In this document: positions 14,931 through 23,493 of the stretch, one piece after another
How positions within the stretch are numbered: the first letter of the stretch is position 1
How the letters are laid out: every line of letters starts with the position of its first letter
IMG/VR virus record: IMGVR_UViG_3300046516_001491
Span: 1-38,401 of that record
DNA: 38,401 nt
Direction: 5' to 3' (one strand)
DNA from: a virus
Made by a program: the position numbers and the translations under genes
The notes under the pieces: model-generated
Seen by the model: the letters and a program-made list of their open reading frames with translations, nothing else
Database searches by the model: none
What the model was told of the DNA's origin: nothing

Positions 14931-17900
14931 TGTCAGCCGAATTCGCTGCAAGCTTCAATGGCTCATCGAATTACCTTGTCGCTCCAAACTACACGGGTAA
15001 TCCCACCGTGTTTTCGGTGGGGATGTGGGTCTATCTCAATACGACTCAAGACCAGGTTGTCTTTTTCTCGAACTATCAAACGACCGGAAGTTTTGGGTGG
15101 GCTCCCGGGATCTCCGACACCCTGAACAATCAACTCAAGTTCTATCTTGGCTCCGCGACCCTGGCGTCCGGGACGGTCCTGACCAACGCGACATGGTACT
15201 ACGTGGTTTTCACCTATGATGGAACGACAGCGAAGATCTGGCTCAACGGAAGTTCGACGCCCGATTGCTCTCTGACGTCGGCTCTCAGTTATGGGTCCGT
15301 TCCGACGTCGAATTACCTCGGCCGGCTTGAGGGCGTTTCCCCGCAGTATCTCAATGGCTTGCTCGCAGCCGTCGGGTTCTGGACGAAAGCACTCTCCACC
15401 GCCGAGATGGCAAGTCTCTACAACGCCGGCAAGGGCCGTGCTTTTGCTGATCTCTCGGGCACATTGTTGACCGGCCTCGTCAGTTATCAGGACTTCACCT
15501 CATCCGGGAACCTCGGCCTCGACCAATCCGGCAACGGCAACGATTACACCAACACCGGCACGGTCACTCAGGTCCCCGGACCGGGCCAGCGATACGGCCT
15601 CAAGATTACGTCGACGACCGACCAGCTCGTCATCACGCCCAATCCCCTGACGGGCGGAATCGAGAGTTTCGCGCTCGCCGGTCTGCTCCAGTTCGATACG
15701 GGTTCGTTGTCTCTTGGGTCGGGATTCGCCGTGCTGTTCTCGCAGGTCGGCTCGGGCACTCCAAACAACGTCGTCGCGCTGATCCTGAGCAGTGCTGCAA
15801 ACCCACTCACGTTCCCTAGCGCCCCAGCGAGCAATTTCCTTGTCTTGTACCTCGGCAACGGGCACGGCCAATTCCAGGAGTGGGTTCTACAACTCGACCC
15901 GTTTTCGGGCTTCGACGGTGATGGGCTCCGGCATCCGTTTATGCTGGAGTGGTCCGCACTTACTGGCGGCTCGTCGATCCTCCGCGTCGGGACGTTGGGT
16001 GGGAGCATGACCACCTACAACTCGTCCCAATGGCTCCAGACGGCCAATGGAAATTTCGCGACGAATCCGCTCGCGACCTCTTCGGCCAACCTCACTCTGG
16101 GCACGAACGATGTCGCATGGAACGCGCTGGTCGGACTGACCTATGCCGATTTCGCGATCTACCATAAGCCTGTCTACGGATCGGGTTATTTCACAGATTC
16201 AGGCACGTTCAACGACGTCTCCAACTTCGCGGCCGGCATCCCCGCCGAAGTGATCGAGGCATCCGCCAGCGTCGATGTATTCCCATTTGACAACGCCTCG
16301 CCGACGATCGGATTCCGGTCCGTCCTGACCGGGACGATCACGGGCACGTCGCGCGTCGCTGGCCCCACCCTCGGCCCGACCTATGCGGCCTCGGCCTCGT
16401 TCTCGCACAACGCGACGGCCCACGACGCGGGCTCATCGGTCCTCACGATCACGGCCGGCGCAGGCTGGGCGCCCGGATCGCCCGTCACGTTCACGCCATC
16501 CGTTCCTGGCGCTGGCTATTCGTGGTCGCCGACGACGATCGTCCTGGGCACCGGGGCCGGCGCTTCGGGCACGGCCCGGCTCACGATCCCGCTCGGCGTG
16601 ACGATCCCGAGCACCGTCCAGGTTGACATAACCAACAACGGCGGGGTCGCGCCGTTTAGCCAGACGCTATCGCTTATCAATCCGAGCGCCTTCCTTGCCA
16701 CCGCCAATCCTCTCGGCGGACCCGGCGCCGCTGTGATGCCCAACGGCAACATCGTCTGCCTGTTCTTCAAGGATGGGTCTGGCAACCCCACGCCCGTCAC
16801 CGGAGCCGACTTCACGGGCGCGACACTGACCAAGAATGGCGGCAGCCCGATCGACCTGACCGGCATCACCGTGGCGTATGACGGGGTCGGGAGCAGGGGC
16901 GATAACTTCGCCTGGTTCTTCGCCGGGCAGCCGGATCAGATCCAGATCCTCGACGACGCGAACGCCACGCTGGCGGGCAGCGGGTGGACCACAGCGAGCG
17001 AGCAATCGAGCCTCAATCAGAACTTCAACCCGGCCTGGTTCGCGGACGACGGCGCGGGCTCGCTGCAATTCTCAACGGACCCGGCAGCGACCGCGACCTA
17101 TGCCTTCACGGGCCTGATCCCGGGCGCGGCCTACGTGGTCAGCCGCAATTCGCCCGACCAGTACCCGGGATTCCCTGGAGCCGCCCGTCTCAATCACGGC
17201 ACCCCGACGACGCATGCGCAGTACGCGATTACCGACGGCACCACAACCACGAACCACGCTGTTGATGACACCATCGTCGGGAGCTTCGATCGTTGTGACG
17301 CGCTCTACCGCTGGACCGACATTGCCACTGTGACCCCGGTCGGGTCCACGCTGACGATCACCCTCACGAACGCGGCGGGCACGGGCACGCTCTACGCCGA
17401 CGGAATCCGGATCGAACTGATCCCGGTCCCGTTCATGCAGTCGGGCGACACGGTGGTTCTGAGTCTTCCTGACTCGGCGATCAGCACCACGGCCGGCGCG
17501 ATCGGGCCGATGGTGGGAGGTCAAGCGATCACCCTGATCCTAGCCACGACACAGACGAATCCTCCCGCGAGCACCGACTGGTTCGTGTTCGATCCGAGTC
17601 TCCCGAGAAACATGGGCCTGGGCTACAATTTCGGCACACAGAACGTGCCCGCGAACGTGCCGAATCAAGTATTCGCCGCGAGAAATAAGTGGATGTTCGA
17701 GTTTGGCGGCGGCGGCGTCTCGATCGACGGCAACTACGAGATGAGCGGCATCTCGGCGACCCCAGGGGCGACGGCCTCCCTGAATCCGATCGCCAGCTCG
17801 CAAGACACGATCGACCAAGGCAACGGCGATGACATGTGGGGCTGGCCGCTCGCTCCGATCACCGGGGCATGGTCGTTTCTCTTCGACACGCCAGGCCATC

Positions 17901-19951
17901 CCACAGTGACGATGGTTGGGCTCGACAACTCGACCTCGGTCAGCAGCGCCTACAGCGGCGGACCCGGGACCGGGATCGTCTTTCAGCAGACGCCGACCTA
18001 CGGCCTTGTGCCGATGTATTCCCCTGGGTTGAAGCTCAATTGCGTGTCGAGCGGGTCTACGAACGACTACATCACGAACCTGAGAATCTTCGACCCGCAG
18101 ACGCCGTCCAACTGGCCCCACACCACACACCCGGCCACCTACAACCGCTTGCACGGGAACTTCCCGACCGGCTTCTTGAGGTGCGTCAACCTCGGTTTCT
18201 ACAACGGGTCGAACGTCTACAACTGGACCGACCACCACCCCACGACGCACTTCACTTATGCGTTCGACGGCAGCACGCCGACATCCAGCGTCATGTCCGT
18301 GGGTCCGGTTTCGGGCTCACCGGCCTCGGCTCTGGCTCTGAACCTGTACGAACTGTTCCACGGCTTGGCCGTGATCCAGGTCGAATTCACGGCTCCCCAC
18401 AGTTTTCACGACGGCCAGCAAGCGAACTTCAATAACTTCTCCGGCAATCCCTTGGATACCCTCGGTGGGAACATCACCTTCCAGTTCGGCTGGATTGTTG
18501 TAGTGGACTCCACGACGGTTCTGCTCCAGGTCACGACCTCGTCCCCCACTACCCCGGTCACACCCACCACACTCGCGGCCCCGATGACGCTGGGCGGCTC
18601 TGAGACCATATCGGTCTCGATCGATGACAAATGCTCACCCCCGCAAGACAACCTGGCGATCTGCAACGAAGTGGGGATGAATCTCTGGTTCCAGACGTCT
18701 CTCCCGGTCTCGGACGCCTACTGCCTTACGGCGGGCGCATACTTCGCCGCGAATCTTGCGGCAGGCAAGAAAATCGCCGTCGAGTTGAGCAATGAGATCT
18801 GGAACACCAGCGCGGCCGGACACAACAAGTCAATCGCTTATATAATGACAGGACGTCAGAATTACCTCTGGAATTCGACTGGAGGCGCCCAGGGTGCTCC
18901 CCTCGCAAGCCTTGGCCACTGGACCGCATGGCGGTCGGGACAGATCCACTCGCTGATTCGAGCCGGCTACACCGGGGATCAACCCGACGTCCGCATCACT
19001 GGGTATGGCACGGGCGCGACAGCGAAGGCGACCGTTGTGGCTGGCGTCGTCACGGGCTATGTGGTGACCAATGGCGGAACGGGATACACCTCAGTACCAA
19101 CCGTTCTCGTCCAGGGCGTGGGCACCGGCGCGACCGGAACGGCGGTCATTTCCGGTGGAAGCGTTACCGGAATCATGCTCGGCTCGGGCGGCTCGGGCTA
19201 CACGGCCACGGGACGGCCCGCCTCGGACATCATCCGGGTCATGCCCAGCTTCGGCGGCGATACCGATGTAACAACTCAAATCGCCGACGCCTGCAACGAG
19301 TTCAACATCGGCTTCGACTGGCTCGCGATTACCACCTACCAGGACAATGACCCGTGGAACGGCAGTTACGGAGACACGATCCCGAGTACGGTGGGCGCTC
19401 TGTACAACGCGTGCTCAGCCGAGGATCACCTGGACCTTTTCGGCTTGCACGCGCTCTACACCGACGCCTCCGCGATCTACAAGACACACCCGATCGTCTT
19501 GAACAACAAGGGCATCCACGGGATTGAACTCGTAGCTTACGAGGGCGGCGCCGGCCTGCTGGTGCAGTACGGCGACAACACCTACCGTCGCGCCCATCAG
19601 GTCCAGCGCAGCCCCCGGTACTACCAGTTCGAGTTGGCACGGCTCCAGCAGATCGAGCAGACGTATAAATTTACCCAGGAATGCCGCTACACGCTCGACG
19701 GGACAGACTTCCTGGCCCTCGGCGTAGGCTGGAACACCTACGTCGCCAACGAGAACGCCGACGGCACCGGCACCGCAGGCGAGAATGCCCAACCCTACGA
19801 TCAACGAGCAATCGTGAGCGAGGAGGGAGGGGCACGGGTGTTCTACGCGTCGTCTGCACCTTCCTCCAATGCGCTACCGGTCGCCTTCGTGGCAATGGCT
19901 GGTCACTCCCCGACAATTCACGGTACAGGCGTTGCGACCTATGCCCTTTAG
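14930..19951 (+). CDS. Giant virion adhesin with LamG and glycoside-hydrolase-like domains
   Basis: 1673 residues from an ATG in a TAATG overlap. Residues 1-170 form a LamG jelly roll (AASFNGSSNYLV, WYYVVFTYDGTTAKIWLNGS); a second lectin-like region spans about 215-430. Ig-like and carbohydrate-binding-like segments follow to about 1000. The C-terminal 600 residues resemble a clan GH-A TIM-barrel hydrolase: KIAVELSNEIWN carries an Asn-Glu pair (Glu about 1289, candidate acid/base) and LVAYEGGAGL carries a Glu (about 1538, candidate nucleophile). The barrel is interrupted at about 1358-1430 by a Gly-rich repeat (VVTNGGTGYTSVPTV). It is probably a polysaccharide-binding and -degrading spike or fibre. 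No signal peptide is seen. Confidence 0.7.
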   Translation: MSAEFAASFNGSSNYLVAPNYTGNPTVFSVGMWVYLNTTQDQVVFFSNYQTTGSFGWAPGISDTLNNQLKFYLGSATLASGTVLTNATWYYVVFTYDGTTAKIWLNGSSTPDCSLTSALSYGSVPTSNYLGRLEGVSPQYLNGLLAAVGFWTKALSTAEMASLYNAGKGRAFADLSGTLLTGLVSYQDFTSSGNLGLDQSGNGNDYTNTGTVTQVPGPGQRYGLKITSTTDQLVITPNPLTGGIESFALAGLLQFDTGSLSLGSGFAVLFSQVGSGTPNNVVALILSSAANPLTFPSAPASNFLVLYLGNGHGQFQEWVLQLDPFSGFDGDGLRHPFMLEWSALTGGSSILRVGTLGGSMTTYNSSQWLQTANGNFATNPLATSSANLTLGTNDVAWNALVGLTYADFAIYHKPVYGSGYFTDSGTFNDVSNFAAGIPAEVIEASASVDVFPFDNASPTIGFRSVLTGTITGTSRVAGPTLGPTYAASASFSHNATAHDAGSSVLTITAGAGWAPGSPVTFTPSVPGAGYSWSPTTIVLGTGAGASGTARLTIPLGVTIPSTVQVDITNNGGVAPFSQTLSLINPSAFLATANPLGGPGAAVMPNGNIVCLFFKDGSGNPTPVTGADFTGATLTKNGGSPIDLTGITVAYDGVGSRGDNFAWFFAGQPDQIQILDDANATLAGSGWTTASEQSSLNQNFNPAWFADDGAGSLQFSTDPAATATYAFTGLIPGAAYVVSRNSPDQYPGFPGAARLNHGTPTTHAQYAITDGTTTTNHAVDDTIVGSFDRCDALYRWTDIATVTPVGSTLTITLTNAAGTGTLYADGIRIELIPVPFMQSGDTVVLSLPDSAISTTAGAIGPMVGGQAITLILATTQTNPPASTDWFVFDPSLPRNMGLGYNFGTQNVPANVPNQVFAARNKWMFEFGGGGVSIDGNYEMSGISATPGATASLNPIASSQDTIDQGNGDDMWGWPLAPITGAWSFLFDTPGHPTVTMVGLDNSTSVSSAYSGGPGTGIVFQQTPTYGLVPMYSPGLKLNCVSSGSTNDYITNLRIFDPQTPSNWPHTTHPATYNRLHGNFPTGFLRCVNLGFYNGSNVYNWTDHHPTTHFTYAFDGSTPTSSVMSVGPVSGSPASALALNLYELFHGLAVIQVEFTAPHSFHDGQQANFNNFSGNPLDTLGGNITFQFGWIVVVDSTTVLLQVTTSSPTTPVTPTTLAAPMTLGGSETISVSIDDKCSPPQDNLAICNEVGMNLWFQTSLPVSDAYCLTAGAYFAANLAAGKKIAVELSNEIWNTSAAGHNKSIAYIMTGRQNYLWNSTGGAQGAPLASLGHWTAWRSGQIHSLIRAGYTGDQPDVRITGYGTGATAKATVVAGVVTGYVVTNGGTGYTSVPTVLVQGVGTGATGTAVISGGSVTGIMLGSGGSGYTATGRPASDIIRVMPSFGGDTDVTTQIADACNEFNIGFDWLAITTYQDNDPWNGSYGDTIPSTVGALYNACSAEDHLDLFGLHALYTDASAIYKTHPIVLNNKGIHGIELVAYEGGAGLLVQYGDNTYRRAHQVQRSPRYYQFELARLQQIEQTYKFTQECRYTLDGTDFLALGVGWNTYVANENADGTGTAGENAQPYDQRAIVSEEGGARVFYASSAPSSNALPVAFVAMAGHSPTIHGTGVATYAL

Positions 19952-19965
19952 AAAGGCCCTCTCAT

Positions 19966-20619
19966 ATGCCCGCCTTCGTTTACGATAACGCCGAGTACAT
20001 GCAGCAAATCGGCACGCTGAACATGTCCACGGACACCATGAAGTGGATGCTGGTCACGAACGCCTACGCTGCGGCGAAGTCCGATCAATTCGTGTCGGCC
20101 GCCAGCAGCAACGAGATCTCGGCCACGGGCTACACGGGCGGCTTCAATGGCGCCAGCCGGCTGTCCGCCCCGAGGACGATCGTCAACGACACCTCGGCCA
20201 ACATCGTTCGCACGGTCTTCTCTGGCAATGCTGTCTGGTCTGCCCTGGGAGGAGCATCCAACGCCACCATCGCGGCGGCGGTATTGATCAAGGAGATCAC
20301 CAACGACGGCGCCAGCATCCTGGTTGGCTACTTCCCGATCGGCACCACCCTGACGGGTACCACCGCCAGTTCCTCCCCCACCGTCACCGGCCTATCCACG
20401 ACCATCGGCATCTCCGTCGGGATGGCGGTCAGCGGAACCGGAATCACTGGGGGTACCACGGTGTCGGCGATCGTCTCGGGTACCTCCGTCACCCTCTCGG
20501 GCAATGCCACCGCCTCCGGCTCAACGAGCCTCACCTTCGGTACCCCGATCACCACGAACGGGTCGGGAATCACACTGACGGTCGACGGGTCCAACGGTAA
20601 CCTGACGGCGATCCTGTAA
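19966..20619 (+). CDS. Phage structural protein with inserted Ig-like module
   Basis: A 217-residue product; start 19966 follows the adhesin stop by 14 bp. Residues 1-125 (NMSTDTMKWMLVTNAYAA, TIAAAVLIKE, ASILVGYFPIG) and 193-217 (TPITTNGSGITLTVDGSNG) match one recurrent phage virion family. Between them, at about 127-192, lies a beta module with the common pattern SVGMAVSGTGITGGTTV and SGTSVTLSGNAT. Such modules are found on exposed virion loops. Its role in the particle is unknown; head-tail interface or fibre base is possible. Confidence 0.6.
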   Translation: MPAFVYDNAEYMQQIGTLNMSTDTMKWMLVTNAYAAAKSDQFVSAASSNEISATGYTGGFNGASRLSAPRTIVNDTSANIVRTVFSGNAVWSALGGASNATIAAAVLIKEITNDGASILVGYFPIGTTLTGTTASSSPTVTGLSTTIGISVGMAVSGTGITGGTTVSAIVSGTSVTLSGNATASGSTSLTFGTPITTNGSGITLTVDGSNGNLTAIL

Positions 20620-20640
20620 CGACCGGAGGCACCGTCTCTC

Positions 20641-21432
20641 ATGGGTTACGGACCGGCCTCGGTTCATAGAGTCGCACGCGACCTGGGCGTCACGCTGGGC
20701 ACGCTGACGCTGGCGCTTCCCCATGCCACCGTCAGTGTCCACGCCAAAGACCTCCAGAACCAATCCGTTGGCAGTTTCCCCCTTCCGATCGCTACGCTCC
20801 ACCGAGCCGCTGCCGCTCCGACGGCGAGTATGGACTCGGCGACTCGAGTACTGGCGACGGCCCAGCGAACCATCAGAGCGATCACGCCGGGCGTGGGCGG
20901 CACGGGCGGGACCCACACGGCATTACCCCAGGCTCGGGTCATCATCGACCCCGGGCCGATCTATTACCCCTTCCCCGACTTTCTCGCCGCGTTGATTGGA
21001 TACTGGCAGAACGTCAACGCTCTGCTGACCCTGTCCCCCGAGCTCTACTACGGGATCGCCCCACCGGGACCTGTCTGGAATCCCACCGACCTGGGAGCGC
21101 CCGGCACGGGCGGTTACTACCCGGTCTGTGTGGTCACGCTGGCTGGCCAGAGAGACGACGGCTATACGACCAGGGGAGAATACTGGGACGACCTCCGCTA
21201 TGACATCTGCACCGACCATCCCGACGCGGACCAGGCGGCCATCAACGGAAAACTGATCGTCGACTCGCTCAAACCCATCCTCCGCCAGCCTCTGCGCTTT
21301 CTCGATGGCTATCAGATGACCTTCTATCCCACCGCTCCCAGCCTCACGCATGTGCCCGGTGCGGGTCCGCTGTCGAACACTTACGTCTACCGGCAAACCT
21401 ACACCTGGCGAGCGAAAGTTGGGCACCCATGA
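20641..21432 (+). CDS. Tail completion / minor tail protein candidate
   Basis: A 263-residue product with GGAGG ten bases upstream. The C-terminal half has features of tail terminator-type proteins: a strand-rich PVCVVTLAGQRDDGYTTRGE segment, DDLRYDICTDHPDADQAAIN, and YVYRQTYTWRAKV at the end. The first 100 residues are Thr/Ala-rich and probably extended. It lies just before the neck protein and overlaps it by ATGA. The tail-terminator role, capping tube growth, is inferred from position. Confidence 0.45.
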   Translation: MGYGPASVHRVARDLGVTLGTLTLALPHATVSVHAKDLQNQSVGSFPLPIATLHRAAAAPTASMDSATRVLATAQRTIRAITPGVGGTGGTHTALPQARVIIDPGPIYYPFPDFLAALIGYWQNVNALLTLSPELYYGIAPPGPVWNPTDLGAPGTGGYYPVCVVTLAGQRDDGYTTRGEYWDDLRYDICTDHPDADQAAINGKLIVDSLKPILRQPLRFLDGYQMTFYPTAPSLTHVPGAGPLSNTYVYRQTYTWRAKVGHP

Positions 21433-21782
21433 TAGTCAAGTCGTTCTTGCCTCAGGCGAACAAGGAGATCAACGCTCTGCTGTCGCGGAACCTAACCGCC
21501 GGCGTCGATCATCTCACCGAGGCGATCCAGGAGAAGATCTCGATCCAGGGCGTTCCCACGGACCGTCGGTCCTACCGCGGCGAACCGCCGCGCAAGGAGA
21601 CCGGCGATCTGTACAAGGGTTACCATTCCTACATCGACCATCGCCAGTTGGCGGCCCAGGTCGGCAGCGACCAGCCCTACGACATCGTTCTCGAAGACGA
21701 GAACCAACTTGACCGGCCTCACGTTCGCGTGACGGTTCAGCAAGAGGCGAACACGATGGCCAGCCTGATGACAAAGCCATGA
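21429..21782 (+). CDS. Neck / tail completion protein, HK97 gp10-like
   Basis: A 117-residue product with ATGA overlaps at both ends. An N-terminal helix (ANKEINALLSRNLTAGVDHL), a TEAIQEKISIQG turn, then a basic RRSYRGEPPRKETGDLYKGY loop and short strands fit the HK97 gp10 family, in which a charged arginine/proline loop precedes the beta part. Such proteins link head and tail or complete the tail top. Motif support is moderate, position support good. Confidence 0.5.
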   Translation: MIVKSFLPQANKEINALLSRNLTAGVDHLTEAIQEKISIQGVPTDRRSYRGEPPRKETGDLYKGYHSYIDHRQLAAQVGSDQPYDIVLEDENQLDRPHVRVTVQQEANTMASLMTKP

Positions 21783-22300
21783 ACGTATCCGAAAACATCA
21801 TAATCAACGACCGGGTGACCGAGCAGCTTACCTACGGGTCGGCGACCACCTCGGCGAGCAGCAACCCGTCGCCGCTGCCCAATTACACCTTCCAGAACGG
21901 CACCAGCACTGGCGGCACCGTCGCTGGCCTGATCGACCTCTGGTGGGAGAAGGCCAACGCGACGGTCTACACGCTTGCCGCCAGTGCGACGATGACGATC
22001 ACGTGGTCGGCACTGACCGACGACGAGGGTCGCACCGTGGCCTATCACCGGCTGCGGAAACTGCACGTCATGGTCACATCCAAGAACTTCGCGAGCAACG
22101 ATCACCTCACCTTCGCTCCGGGTGCAACCCACGGCCTGGCCGCTCTGAAGTCGTTCGACGTCTGGGACTCCCATCACGCGGTGTTCAACGGCCCGGCCGG
22201 GCTTCCGATCGTCGCCTCAACCACCGACCAGACGGATATCACCAACAACGGCGCCAGTTCGATGACGTTCGCGGTGTTCTCCTCGGGTTGCTCGACCTGA
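21779..22300 (+). CDS. Hypothetical tail-region protein
   Basis: A 173-residue product, coupled to the neck gene by an ATGA overlap. It is beta-rich: TLAASATMTITWSALTDDEG, KLHVMVTSKNFASN, GLPIVASTTDQTDITNNG. It looks like a single compact sandwich with no catalytic residues. It stands just before the tail tube gene. Possibly a tail or capsid accessory protein; no family recognised. Confidence 0.5.
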   Translation: MNVSENIIINDRVTEQLTYGSATTSASSNPSPLPNYTFQNGTSTGGTVAGLIDLWWEKANATVYTLAASATMTITWSALTDDEGRTVAYHRLRKLHVMVTSKNFASNDHLTFAPGATHGLAALKSFDVWDSHHAVFNGPAGLPIVASTTDQTDITNNGASSMTFAVFSSGCST

Positions 22301-22324
22301 CCCTCTACCGAAAGGGACGACCTT

Positions 22325-22774
22325 ATGGCCGATCCAGTTTATCATTCTGGTTCCGATGGGCTTGCGTTCTCCACGCCAAAGCTCGGTTCCGCTCCCACGA
22401 TCACCGAACTCGCGGTGACGGGCTGGGACATGGATATTGATCCAGACATCAAGAAGTATGACAACAACAAGGATGGCCGGTTCCGGCAGCGGGGCAACCA
22501 GGATTGCAGTGGAACCCTCAAGCTCCACTACGACTCCGCCAACCAGCCGCATCTCACCAACACCACGGGCACGTTGCCCTCACTGCGGGACGGCGACTGG
22601 CTGAACCTTCAGCTCAATCCCGACGGGACGAGCGTCGCCACGAACGCCTTTCGTTTGCTGGCGATCGTTGACCACGTCAAGCCCTCGACCGAGTTCACCG
22701 GTACCGTCGACTACGAGTGCACGTACATGCTGCAAAGCGGTACGGTCCTGTACCCCGGCGATCCGGCGTCCTGA
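22325..22774 (+). CDS. Major tail tube protein candidate
   Basis: A 149-residue product with an AAAGGGA leader. It sits immediately before the tail assembly chaperone and tape measure, the canonical place of the tube protein. Its all-beta pattern fits: SAPTITELAVTGWDMDIDPD, a KYDNNKDGRFRQRGNQDCSG loop, SGTLKLHYDS, and a final TGTVDYECTYMLQSG strand. Tube proteins of this length polymerise as hexamer rings around the tape measure. No sheath gene precedes it. Confidence 0.6.
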   Translation: MADPVYHSGSDGLAFSTPKLGSAPTITELAVTGWDMDIDPDIKKYDNNKDGRFRQRGNQDCSGTLKLHYDSANQPHLTNTTGTLPSLRDGDWLNLQLNPDGTSVATNAFRLLAIVDHVKPSTEFTGTVDYECTYMLQSGTVLYPGDPAS

Positions 22775-22789
22775 CGCAAGGAGTCGCTG

Positions 22790-23377
22790 TTGCTCGACTT
22801 CATCACGGGCGTCGGCATGCCCATCACGTTCGGCAAACGGACCCTCCTGGTGGGAGCCTTGAAGCTCCGCGAGGAGGGTCTTCTCGTCGGGTATCTTCGG
22901 GCCAATACGGTTAGCCCGCTGACTCAGTTCGAGGAGATCCGGGACCATCTCCCCAAGGAACAGATCCTCCAGGCCCACAAGGAAGCGTACTTCGCACAGA
23001 AGCACTGGCCGCCTGCTCCGACCTCACCCGAGGGCCAGCGGGTCTTGTTCCGGACTCCCGAGGGCCAGCGGTTCTTCCTGGGTGTCGTGCTCCGCAAGTA
23101 TCAGCCCGACCTGAGCGACGCCGACCTGGAAGAGATCCTCGTGAGCCTGTCCAACGAAGACTTCATGACGCTGGCACACATTGCCTTTGGCGAGGACGGC
23201 ACAGACCCGGAATCCGTCAGGGCCGAGGCTCGCGCAAACCTGGAGTCGATCGAAGCGGCAAACCTTCAGGAAGCCACGGCCCAGATCCTCGCCTCGCTGG
23301 ACTCGCACACTACGGAAAACTCTTCGCCAAACTCTCCGACGGAGACCCCCGACGCTGGCACGCTCTCGGAGAAATGA
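22790..23377 (+). CDS. Tail assembly chaperone, short form (gpG-like)
   Basis: A TTG start with AAGGAG six bases upstream gives 195 residues. N-terminal MPITFGKRTLLVGALKLREE is a small strand domain, then a mainly helical body (YQPDLSDADLEEILVSLSNED and RAEARANLESIEAANLQEAT). The last 20 or so residues turn Ser/Pro/Thr-rich, while the -1 frame there reads as normal protein. This mimics lambda G/GT. It would bind the tape measure and guide tube assembly and is not expected in the virion. Confidence 0.7.
   Translation: MLDFITGVGMPITFGKRTLLVGALKLREEGLLVGYLRANTVSPLTQFEEIRDHLPKEQILQAHKEAYFAQKHWPPAPTSPEGQRVLFRTPEGQRFFLGVVLRKYQPDLSDADLEEILVSLSNEDFMTLAHIAFGEDGTDPESVRAEARANLESIEAANLQEATAQILASLDSHTTENSSPNSPTETPDAGTLSEK
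23314..23345 (+). promoter_or_regulatory. Candidate -1 frameshift signal in the tail assembly chaperone gene
   Basis: The heptamer G GAA AAC (23314-23320) is in chaperone phase; a -1 slip gives GGA AAA CTC. The A-site pairing is well kept; the P-site changes GAA to GGA, so it is weaker than the classic GGGAAAG type. A small hairpin TCTCC-GAC-GGAGA lies at 23333-23345. The exact slip point is not certain. Confidence 0.4.
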
Positions 23378-23490
23378 CCCGCCTGCAACTCCAGATCATG
23401 ACCAACTCCGGCGAGATGCCGAACCCGAACCGCCGCAGCCTTTCGGGTAATTCTGGAGTGCACGACTACCTCCGCAGCGGAGACGTATAA
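23320..23490 (+). CDS. -1 frame extension of tail assembly chaperone (gpGT-like)
   Basis: The -1 frame at the end of the chaperone gene reads LFAKLSDGDPRRWHALGEMT and continues past the short-form stop to 23490, only three bases before the tape measure start. It includes MTRLQLQIMTNSGEMPNPNR. With a slip at 23314-23320 the long form would be about 233 residues. A separate 38-codon frame could start at ATG 23374 (ATGA overlap), but the coding-like part begins before that ATG, which favours the frameshift. Long-form chaperones usually contact the tape measure and the tube. Confidence 0.55.
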   Translation, partial: LFAKLSDGDPRRWHALGEMTRLQLQIMTNSGEMPNPNRRSLSGNSGVHDYLRSGDV

Positions 23491-23493
23491 GCT

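Noticed and set aside
14930-19951. Reading the large adhesin as the tail tape measure because of its length
   Set aside because: It is beta-rich with LamG and hydrolase features; the helical gene at 23494 is the tape measure.
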